From UBA11606 sp964513285 (lineage in GTDB: Bacteria; Actinomycetota; Acidimicrobiia; Acidimicrobiales; Aldehydirespiratoraceae), in contig CAZEML010000165.1 of assembly GCA_964513285.1 (NCBI GenBank), forward strand, positions 1 through 9,916: a DNA stretch of 9,916 nucleotides. Direction: 5' to 3'. The notes beneath the pieces were generated by a model. It was not told the origin of the DNA. It saw only the letters and a list, made by a program, of their open reading frames with translations, and did not search any database. Of the stretch, positions 4,446 to 9,916 are shown one piece after another. Both the position numbers and the translations under genes were made by a program. Numbering within the stretch: the first letter of the stretch is position 1; each line of letters begins with the position of its first letter.

Positions 4446-5773
4446 CAGGATTCTTCCGAGTCGACGAGGTGCACGCCGGGCGGCGTCGTGACGCCGGCCG
4501 CGGGTTGCAGTCCGTTGTGGGAAACGACCAACCAAAGCGCGCCGAGGCCATAGAGGCCGGCGATCATCGCGATGCCCAAGGTCGGCCGGAGATGGAAGCC
4601 GGCGAGGATCGCCAGGGCGCCACCGCCGTAGTAGGCGACGTTGTACGCCGCGTCGTAGAGCGAGAAGAGCTTCGCCCGGTTGACGTCGGCGGTGGACGTC
4701 TGGACGACGGCGTCCGTCGCGACGCGCACGTTCTGGAAGGCGAAGTAGGTGGCGATCGCCGCGGTTCCGACGATGACCCGTCCGGCTGGATCATCGAACC
4801 CGACCATCACCGCGATGAGCAACAGGGCGCACGGCACGACGTAGCCGGCGACCGCCAGTCGGTCGATCCCGAGCCAGAACCGGAGCGTCGGCGCGGTGAG
4901 CGTCCCGATGAACGAGCCGACCCCGGTGACCACGAGACCGACGAGGTGGGCTCGATCGGCCAGACCGAAGTCGTGGGATGCGACGATCAGCAGCGTTCCG
5001 AAGAGACCACCGACGAAAAAGCGGTGGCCGATCGTGACCGAGACCGCTCGCCGGGTCGTCGCGGACCGCAGTGCCCGTCCTGCCGCGGACCAGCCACCGC
5101 GGCGGCGCGTACGATCACCGCCGCCGAGCGAGAGCGGCAACGTCACGAACATCAAGCCGGCGATGAGCTGCATGGCCGCCGCCGCGGCGAGCACGACGAC
5201 CGGTCCGCCGAAGACGCTCACGGCGGCGATCGTTGCGCCGAGCGCACTCGCCGTGATCGATGTGTAGAGCGAGCAGGAATCGACTCGGACGAGGAGGCCG
5301 GGCGGCGCGACACGAGGAAGCGACGCCGCTCGCAGCATGTAGAAGAGTCGCCCGACGCACATCAGCGGCGCCGCGAACACGATCGCCAGCGGGACCGAGT
5401 CGAAGGCAACGGCCATCGCCGCGCCGGCGATCAGGAGCGCCCGCATCGCCGAGAGGCCACCCAACGCCCGGCGCCGAAGCCACCGATCCGCGAGTTGGCC
5501 CGAAAGGGGGCCGACGATCGCGTACGGGATCATCGCGAACGCCAGTGCGGTGACCACCGCTCGCGGTTCGATCGTGTTCTCCGAACCGATCAAGACGACG
5601 CCGGCGAGGGTGAGTGCCGTCATCGAATCCGACGTGAGATAGAGGAACTGGGCGATCAGGAAACGACGGGTGTTCGCGTCGCCCCAGGCATCGATGTTCC
5701 GGCCGGCTCGTTCGAGCCCAGCGGATCGGGTGTCGTCGTTGGTCACGGACATCGGTTCGTCGGAAGTGGCCAT
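4445..5773 (-). CDS. Major facilitator superfamily transporter
   Basis: The 442-residue protein has about 12 hydrophobic segments in two halves, split by a basic central loop (GGGDRTRRRGGW, about 217-228). The MFS motif A between helices 2 and 3 is visible as GPLSGQLADRWLRRRA (88-103). The start is ATG 5773, with GAGGAA before it on the - strand. The frame opens further upstream, but that part overlaps the flippase gene and is Pro/Ser-rich out-of-frame reading. It begins 10 bp after the flippase stop and shares one base with the next gene. The substrate is unknown; many MFS proteins of this type are annotated as drug efflux pumps. Within a glycan operon it might instead export a precursor or product, which is inference from position. 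Confidence 0.88.
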   Translation of the reverse strand: MATSDEPMSVTNDDTRSAGLERAGRNIDAWGDANTRRFLIAQFLYLTSDSMTALTLAGVVLIGSENTIEPRAVVTALAFAMIPYAIVGPLSGQLADRWLRRRALGGLSAMRALLIAGAAMAVAFDSVPLAIVFAAPLMCVGRLFYMLRAASLPRVAPPGLLVRVDSCSLYTSITASALGATIAAVSVFGGPVVVLAAAAAMQLIAGLMFVTLPLSLGGGDRTRRRGGWSAAGRALRSATTRRAVSVTIGHRFFVGGLFGTLLIVASHDFGLADRAHLVGLVVTGVGSFIGTLTAPTLRFWLGIDRLAVAGYVVPCALLLIAVMVGFDDPAGRVIVGTAAIATYFAFQNVRVATDAVVQTSTADVNRAKLFSLYDAAYNVAYYGGGALAILAGFHLRPTLGIAMIAGLYGLGALWLVVSHNGLQPAAGVTTPPGVHLVDSEES

Positions 5774-5783
5774 CGATTCCTCG

Positions 5784-7250
5784 TCACATGAGCGACCGCA
5801 TCGCGGCCGGGGTCCGGTCGGTCGGTGGGTCGGCGGGTGGGGTGGAGGTTCGGGTGAGCAGCCGCGTCCCGGGTACGACGAGGGCGACGAACACCAGCAA
5901 CTGGAGTCCGGCCCGGGCCATGCTCGTGACGTCGGCGGGGATCGTGACGATGTACGCGGCGAGGGCGGCGAGCGTGCTGACGGCGACGGCACTGAGCCAG
6001 CGCACCCAGGGGAAGGCGAGGCGGACCGGCACGTCGAGCGCGACCCCGATGTAGCGAAGGGCCGTGAGCCAGCCGATGGCGCTGGCGATGAGCGTTCCCC
6101 ACGCCGAACCGCTCATCCCACCCGCCCAGGCCCCGAACCCGGCGAGCACGACGTTCGAGCCGAGCGTCACGCTGGCGACCACGAGGAGTTCCCGGGTACG
6201 GCCGGCGGCTCGAAGGAGCATCCCGTACTCGGCGACCCGATGGACGGTGATGGCGGTGAACAGCTGGAACGGAAGCACGCCGCTCGCGAACTCCCGCCCG
6301 AAAACCGATGGGATCAGGTCGGGGGCGATCAGGATGAGGCCGATGCCGAGCGGCGCCACGAGCAGCGACATCGAACTGGTCAGCTGCATCCAGTGGTGTC
6401 GGGCACCAGCCAGATCGGATGCGTGGAACGCGTCGACCAGTTTGGTGATGAGCGCCGCGCCGCCTGCGTACGGCAGGACCGCCAGCAGCGGGACTTCCTG
6501 GGCGGCCACCGCATAGATGCCGAAGTCGTCGCTCTCGAACGCGGCGATGAACCACTTGTCGACCAGCCGGTTCAGCATGGCGACGGCGATCGTCGCGCCG
6601 AGCGGGATTCCGTAGCGGAGCTGTTCGAGGAGAAAGGCCCGGCCGAGGCGGCCCGACCGCTCCGGCAGGCATCGATGGACGACGGTGAGACCAGCGACGA
6701 ACCGGACGGCGCCAGCGACGATGAGACCGGCGACGAGCCCCGCGACGCCGTAGCCCGCGGCGACGGGAAGCACCGCACCCGCGAGGACGAGCACCGTGCC
6801 GATCAGGTCCCACACGGCCACGCCCGCGAACCGTTCGAGGCCGATGAGGGTCATCCCGAAACACGCCGCAGGGAGCTCGAGGGCGATCGCGAGGCCGAGC
6901 CACGGAAGGACGTCGCCGTCACCCAACGCACCGCCGACGAAGAGGGGCTGGGCGGCCATGAGACCGAACATGATCAATGTCCCCATCGCCAGCAGGAGCT
7001 TGACGTTCTGGAAGACGAGGCTGCGGCGTTCACGCGCCTCGACCCGCGGGAGGAAGAAGACGATGCCGTGATGCAGGTTGAGGTTCCCGATCGTGGTGCC
7101 GGCGAGGTAGATCGAGAGCAGGAAGGCCGCCTCGTTCCACTCGGTCGGACTCATCAACCGAACCAGCACCACCGCGAGGATCAGCTGGGTGGCCTTCACC
7201 GAGGCCTGACCCACCGCGATGAGGGTCGTGTTGCGGGCAACCCGGGTCAC
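5784..7250 (-). CDS. Polysaccharide/oligosaccharide flippase (Wzx/MATE-MurJ superfamily)
   Basis: The 488-residue product is strongly hydrophobic with roughly 12-14 membrane segments. It has typical features of the polysaccharide transporter family: an N-terminal helix with conserved small residues (TTLIAVGQASVKATQLILAVVL), LVDKWFIAAFESDDFGIYAVA (229-249; many Wzx proteins have D-x-x-x-x-x-x-x-x-x-x-x-x-G-x-Y here) and the second-half start LEQLRYGIPL (208-217). Such proteins flip undecaprenyl- or lipid-linked glycans across the membrane. I start it at GTG 7250, which overlaps the upstream glycosyltransferase stop as GTGA. GAGGA stands about 11 nt before it. The much longer open frame (to 8045) lies antisense-shifted inside the upstream gene and is not protein-like. 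The family call is firm; the cargo is unknown. Confidence 0.88.
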   Translation of the reverse strand: MTRVARNTTLIAVGQASVKATQLILAVVLVRLMSPTEWNEAAFLLSIYLAGTTIGNLNLHHGIVFFLPRVEARERRSLVFQNVKLLLAMGTLIMFGLMAAQPLFVGGALGDGDVLPWLGLAIALELPAACFGMTLIGLERFAGVAVWDLIGTVLVLAGAVLPVAAGYGVAGLVAGLIVAGAVRFVAGLTVVHRCLPERSGRLGRAFLLEQLRYGIPLGATIAVAMLNRLVDKWFIAAFESDDFGIYAVAAQEVPLLAVLPYAGGAALITKLVDAFHASDLAGARHHWMQLTSSMSLLVAPLGIGLILIAPDLIPSVFGREFASGVLPFQLFTAITVHRVAEYGMLLRAAGRTRELLVVASVTLGSNVVLAGFGAWAGGMSGSAWGTLIASAIGWLTALRYIGVALDVPVRLAFPWVRWLSAVAVSTLAALAAYIVTIPADVTSMARAGLQLLVFVALVVPGTRLLTRTSTPPADPPTDRTPAAMRSLM

Positions 7251-8227
7251 AGGAGCCGCAATCCTCGGCGCCGACCGTCGACCATGGCCTCCCGCACCTC
7301 TCGAGCCCGCCGCCAGAACGGCGCTTGCCGAGAGCCGAAGCGCGGGTCGTCGATGTCGAGGCTGCTGAGCAGCCGCTTGTGATTGCTGGCCACATAGTGC
7401 AGGACCTGCGTGTCGGGTGGCAGCGGGAAGTGTGCGTCCTCGAAGCAGCGGTAGCTCTGGCCGGGCGGGATCGGGTAGTAGCGCGACGGCGGCATCACCC
7501 GCACGAGATCCGGCTCGTCGCGGCACATGTCGTCGAGCAACGACGGTCCGAGGGCGAAGCGCGCCGATGGGTCGACGGTCAGCGCCCGTTCCAGGGTGCG
7601 GGAGATGAACTCGCTCCCGGCCGGTGCGCCGAGCACGGCGTTGTTCGCCTGCATGCGGCTCCACCTCGGCGGGCTGACGTCCTGATCCCTCACGAAACGG
7701 CCGTTGGTCAGTCGGCAGCTCACCCGGTTCATCACCCACGACGCGGCCCAGGGCGCGGCCCGGACGGCGCCGAGAAGACCAAGCCCACCCGACACGCGCG
7801 GTCGATTCCCTGCCCACACCTGCTCCATCCCGACGAACGCCCCGATCTCCTCCGGGTCGTCGAGGGGTTGGATCACCACCACGTCGGTGTCGAGGTAGAC
7901 ACCACCGTCGCGAAGCAGGATGGCCAAGCGAGCGAGATTGCTCACCGACGCCGGACTCCCTGCGGGAAGCCTCCCGAGCAGATCGAGGTACGGGGCGGCG
8001 CCGCCGGGACAGCCGTCGAGCAGGTCCTCGAAGCGTTCCTCGCACACGTGGACCCGGGGCAGGGTCTCGATCGCAACGAGATGCGGCGCGTCGGGACGCT
8101 CACCGATGAGATGGACCTCGATGTCGGCGTCGGGCATCGCCTCGACGGCGGACTCCACGGCGAGGCGGCAGTGGTACGGGAAACGACTGCCCATCCACAC
8201 GAAGTGCAAGCGGCGACGAGTCGTCAT
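7247..8227 (-). CDS. GT32-like glycosyltransferase with DXD motif (Gly_transf_sug type)
   Basis: The 326-residue GT-A type enzyme shows LHFVWMG (7-13) in place of the usual IPKIIHQIW opening. It also has the hallmark block SNLARLAILLRDGGVYLDTDV (96-116), in which D113-x-D115 coordinates the metal and sugar nucleotide. Conserved downstream elements include the N-N-A-V-L-G segment (195-200) and a late HY near 277-278. Enzymes of this group add a sugar to capsular, exopolysaccharide or glycolipid acceptors. There is no membrane segment, so it should act in the cytoplasm. ATG 8227 overlaps the stop of the small upstream gene as ATGA. The frame is open to 8293 but the overlap favours 8227. The donor sugar is not deducible. 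Confidence 0.87.
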   Translation of the reverse strand: MTTRRRLHFVWMGSRFPYHCRLAVESAVEAMPDADIEVHLIGERPDAPHLVAIETLPRVHVCEERFEDLLDGCPGGAAPYLDLLGRLPAGSPASVSNLARLAILLRDGGVYLDTDVVVIQPLDDPEEIGAFVGMEQVWAGNRPRVSGGLGLLGAVRAAPWAASWVMNRVSCRLTNGRFVRDQDVSPPRWSRMQANNAVLGAPAGSEFISRTLERALTVDPSARFALGPSLLDDMCRDEPDLVRVMPPSRYYPIPPGQSYRCFEDAHFPLPPDTQVLHYVASNHKRLLSSLDIDDPRFGSRQAPFWRRAREVREAMVDGRRRGLRLL

Positions 8228-8493
8228 CTGGACCGACCAGCCGAGAGCCACAGCGCGCCGAACACGGCGCGAACCCAGCCCATCCGTGCCCAACCCAACA
8301 GCACGACGACTGGCTGGAGCAGCGCGACGACGGGCCGCATCAAGAGCCGACGCCGGGCATGCCGGCGCCGCAAGGGTTCAACCTTCCAGAAGGCGTCGGC
8401 GACCCTGCAGCGAACGCACGGCTCGTGGTCGTGCCGCAGCAGCCGATCCGCCAGCTTCCTGGCGGTGCCCCCCGGGTTGGTTCGTCGCGCCAT
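8224..8493 (-). CDS. Small basic membrane protein (89 aa), operon-embedded, unknown function
   Basis: I do not recognise this protein. It is very Arg-rich in the first half (17-50), with a CVRC pair (C26, C29) that might bind metal. It then has a long hydrophobic stretch from about 52 to 85 (MRPVVALLQPVVVLLGWARMGW onward) that could form one or two membrane helices. It begins at ATG 8493, 9 bp after the mgtA-like stop. Its stop overlaps the next ATG as ATGA, the same 4-nt overlap type used elsewhere in this operon. That geometry is the main argument that it is real, because no strong Shine-Dalgarno is visible. The positive-inside rule would leave the basic, Cys-bearing N-terminus in the cytoplasm. 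A role as accessory or scaffold for the flanking glycosyltransferases is a guess. Confidence 0.6.
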   Translation of the reverse strand: MARRTNPGGTARKLADRLLRHDHEPCVRCRVADAFWKVEPLRRRHARRRLLMRPVVALLQPVVVLLGWARMGWVRAVFGALWLSAGRSR

Positions 8494-8502
8494 CGGCTTC
8501 GA

Positions 8503-9687
8503 TCAGGCAGCTGCGCGTTGCGCTCGAATCGAAGCGGCCGGGCCGTTTGCCCATGCGTAGTGCCGCAGCAGGTCGTCGCCCACGTTCTCCCACGTTCGGT
8601 CGGCGACCGCGTCGAATCCCGCTCGGCCCATCGTTCGCCGGAGCGCCTGATTGTCGACCAGGCTGGCGACCGCCTCCACCATCTCGGTCGGGCGGTCGGG
8701 GTCGTATCGCCATCCGGTCTCGCCCGGCGTGATGAGGTCACGTGGCCCGCCGGCGTCGGGTCCCACGACCGGTACGCCGGCTGCCATCGCCTCTTGCACG
8801 GTCTGGCAGAACGTCTCGTGGGGCCCGGTGTGCACGAACACGTCGAGCGACGCCATCGTTGCGCCGAGCTCCTCGCCGCGGAGCATGCCGGTGAAATACG
8901 CGTCGGGCAGGAGCCGCTGGAGTCGTGCCCGGTCGGGGCCGTCGCCCACGATCACGAGTCGATAGCGATCGCCGAGAGAACGCAGCGCAGCGAGGCGGTC
9001 GACCTGCTTCTCCGCGGCGAGCCGGCCGACATAGCCCACGAGTGGCCGATCGTCGGTTCCGGACAGCCGCGAGCGCAGGCGTTCGCAACGGCGGTCGGGG
9101 TTGAACTGGTCGCGGTCGACGCCCCGGCCCCAGACGCCGACCCGAGGAAAGCCTCGTCGCGTCAGCTCGCTCGCCAACGTCGGGGTCGGGGCGAGGGTGA
9201 CGTCAGCTCGGTTGTGGACCGACCGGAGCCACCGCCAGATCCAGTGGGCGCTGAACCCGACGCCCTCGTAGTTCTGGACGAACCCGGCGAGGTCGGTCTG
9301 GAAGATGGCGACACTCGGTAAGCCGCGTCGCTGCGCCGCACGGCCGACCCGGGCCCCGAGCAATGTCGGCGCCGCGAGATGGACGACATCGGGTCGGTAC
9401 GAGCGCAGGATCTCGTGACAGCTCCGCTCCGACGGCCACGCGAAATGCAAGCCGTCGTAGAACGGGACCTTCATCGACGGAAGCCGGACAACCCGGACGT
9501 TCCGCCCTGATTGCAGCGTCACCGACGATGGGCCCGGCGCTGGAGCGACCACGAGCATGTCGTGACCCCGCTGGTCGAGGTGCTCGAGAACCCGCAGCAC
9601 CGAGTTGGTCACCCCATTCACCACCGGGACGAAGCACTCGGCGGAGATCAACACTCGTTGGGGTCGTGAGGAACTCAGGACGTCCAC
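8503..9687 (-). CDS. mgtA: GT4 GDP-mannose-dependent alpha-mannosyltransferase, MgtA-like
   Basis: The 394-residue GT-B enzyme starts with the signature of MgtA/PimB-type mannosyltransferases: AECFVPVVNGVTNSVLRVLEHL, with NGVTNSV at 24-30. The donor site shows GYVGRLAAEKQ (R222, K227) and VGDGP (247-251). The GT4 E-x7-E pair lies in GPHETFCQTVQE (E291, E299), followed by AMAAGVPVV. In mycobacteria and corynebacteria MgtA transfers mannose to a glucuronyl diacylglycerol acceptor on the way to lipomannan-like glycolipids. The acceptor here is not deducible. GTG 9687 is the furthest possible start, as an in-frame TGA lies two codons before it. No Shine-Dalgarno is obvious, so a leaderless or near-leaderless message is possible. 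A GTG at 9654 is an alternative that also fits family length. It is the first gene of the six-gene operon. Confidence 0.9.
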   Translation of the reverse strand: MDVLSSSRPQRVLISAECFVPVVNGVTNSVLRVLEHLDQRGHDMLVVAPAPGPSSVTLQSGRNVRVVRLPSMKVPFYDGLHFAWPSERSCHEILRSYRPDVVHLAAPTLLGARVGRAAQRRGLPSVAIFQTDLAGFVQNYEGVGFSAHWIWRWLRSVHNRADVTLAPTPTLASELTRRGFPRVGVWGRGVDRDQFNPDRRCERLRSRLSGTDDRPLVGYVGRLAAEKQVDRLAALRSLGDRYRLVIVGDGPDRARLQRLLPDAYFTGMLRGEELGATMASLDVFVHTGPHETFCQTVQEAMAAGVPVVGPDAGGPRDLITPGETGWRYDPDRPTEMVEAVASLVDNQALRRTMGRAGFDAVADRTWENVGDDLLRHYAWANGPAASIRAQRAAA

Positions 9688-9916
9688 AAATCACATCATG
9701 AGGATTTGACCGCACCGTCGACTTGCCAGCGGGTGGCGATCGGGTGAACGAAAGCCGACCTCTCCGCATCGGATGTTTCACGGTGAAACATCCGACCCCT
9801 CCTCCGGCTCCCCTCCTGACGTGGTCGACCCGGAACGTACCGCTCGAAAAAATCCCCGCGTCGGCTGCAACACTTTCGGCATCTCGATCGCCGTAGGGGA
9901 TGATGGAGAAAGTGGG
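9688..9916. other. Intergenic region upstream of the operon, containing a parS-like palindrome
   Basis: No confident gene is seen. The region should hold the operon promoter on the - strand, but I cannot point to good -35/-10 boxes. At the right edge AGGGG (9895-9899) precedes ATGATGGAG (from 9900). A + strand gene could begin at 9900 or 9903 and run out of the window; the spacing is too short to be convincing. Confidence 0.4.
9769..9795. promoter_or_regulatory. 27-nt perfect palindrome with a parS-like core (TGTTTCAC-G-GTGAAACA)
   Basis: Two 13-bp arms (TCGGATGTTTCAC and its exact complement) flank a single G at 9782. The inner 17 bases (9774-9790) equal the bacterial ParB-binding site parS, TGTTTCACGTGAAACA, with one G added at the dyad. 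It sits 82 bp before the operon's first codon. It may be an altered or decayed parS, or an operator for another dimeric regulator. A hairpin terminator is less likely because no T-tract follows on either strand and no gene ends here. Confidence 0.75.

Noticed and set aside
3339..4553. 404-codon + strand frame, and similar long frames at 651-1481, 4469-5791, 7325-8560 and 8359-9321
   Set aside because: All are shadows opposite convincing - strand genes, with no recognisable motif and biased composition.
5670..7382. 570-codon + strand open frame
   Set aside because: It is antisense to the MFS and flippase genes and is a Glu/Asp/Arg/Gly-rich composition typical of the complementary frame of high-GC genes. 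The - strand frames have clear domains and coupled starts.
7251..8045. N-terminal extension of the flippase frame
   Set aside because: It overlaps the DXD glycosyltransferase in another frame and is Arg/Pro-rich. The GTGA overlap at 7250 is the natural start.
1..9916. CRISPR array, transposase or toxin-antitoxin pair
   Set aside because: No regularly spaced repeats, no DDE or tyrosine-recombinase coding sequence and no recognisable toxin fold were seen. The winged-helix and 139-aa genes converge, unlike a toxin-antitoxin operon.

Overview
The window is high-GC DNA dominated by G/C-ending codons. It has GTG starts and tightly overlapping start/stop codons, and two mannosyltransferase-type genes resembling mycobacterial MgtA and PimC. 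This points to an actinobacterium, possibly a deep-branching one such as an acidimicrobiian; that placement is inference, since no rRNA or full marker gene is present.

Layout. (1) 1-570, + strand: the 3' part of a probably secreted protein with a Thr-rich linker and a Cys-containing beta-rich C-terminal domain. (2) 627-1985, - strand: a complete cytochrome P450. (3) 1986-2352: a recombination-scarred stretch with no convincing protein gene. It holds a tandem 12-mer, an inverted degenerate T-arm-like sequence, an orphan 3' end of a tmRNA (ssrA) gene ending in CCA at 2241 and, two bases later, a displaced copy of the 3' end of the glycosyltransferase gene that lies 1 kb further on. (4) 2353-2708, +: a 16-codon leader ORF coupled by ATGA to a stand-alone OmpR/PhoB-type winged-helix protein. 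(5) 2773-3192, -: an unrecognised 139-aa protein with a strong ribosome binding site. A 13-bp perfect inverted repeat separates the convergent genes of (4) and (5). (6) 3309-9687, -: a compact six-gene operon. In transcription order it encodes an MgtA-like GT4 mannosyltransferase, an 89-aa basic membrane protein, a GT32-like DXD glycosyltransferase, a Wzx/MATE-like flippase, an MFS transporter and a PimC-like GT4 mannosyltransferase. (7) 9688-9916: intergenic DNA with a 27-nt perfect palindrome whose core is a parS sequence carrying one extra central base.

How the genes may work together. The operon has the parts for building and exporting a cell-envelope glycan or glycolipid: two probable GDP-mannose-type transferases, one sugar-nucleotide DXD transferase, and a lipid-linked oligosaccharide flippase, with the MFS protein and the small membrane protein as unassigned partners. 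The product is not known.

The most unusual part is 2040-3350. The tmRNA 3' end (+) and the copy of the glycosyltransferase 3' end (-) face each other with only two bases between them. The simplest reading is that ssrA and this operon once converged here, and that independent insertions into each gene's 3' end have since pushed the bodies of both genes away, leaving their original tails behind. The P450 would be cargo or flank of the ssrA-targeted island. The winged-helix gene and the 139-aa gene would be the content of a roughly 1-kb insertion flanked by 36-bp direct repeats.
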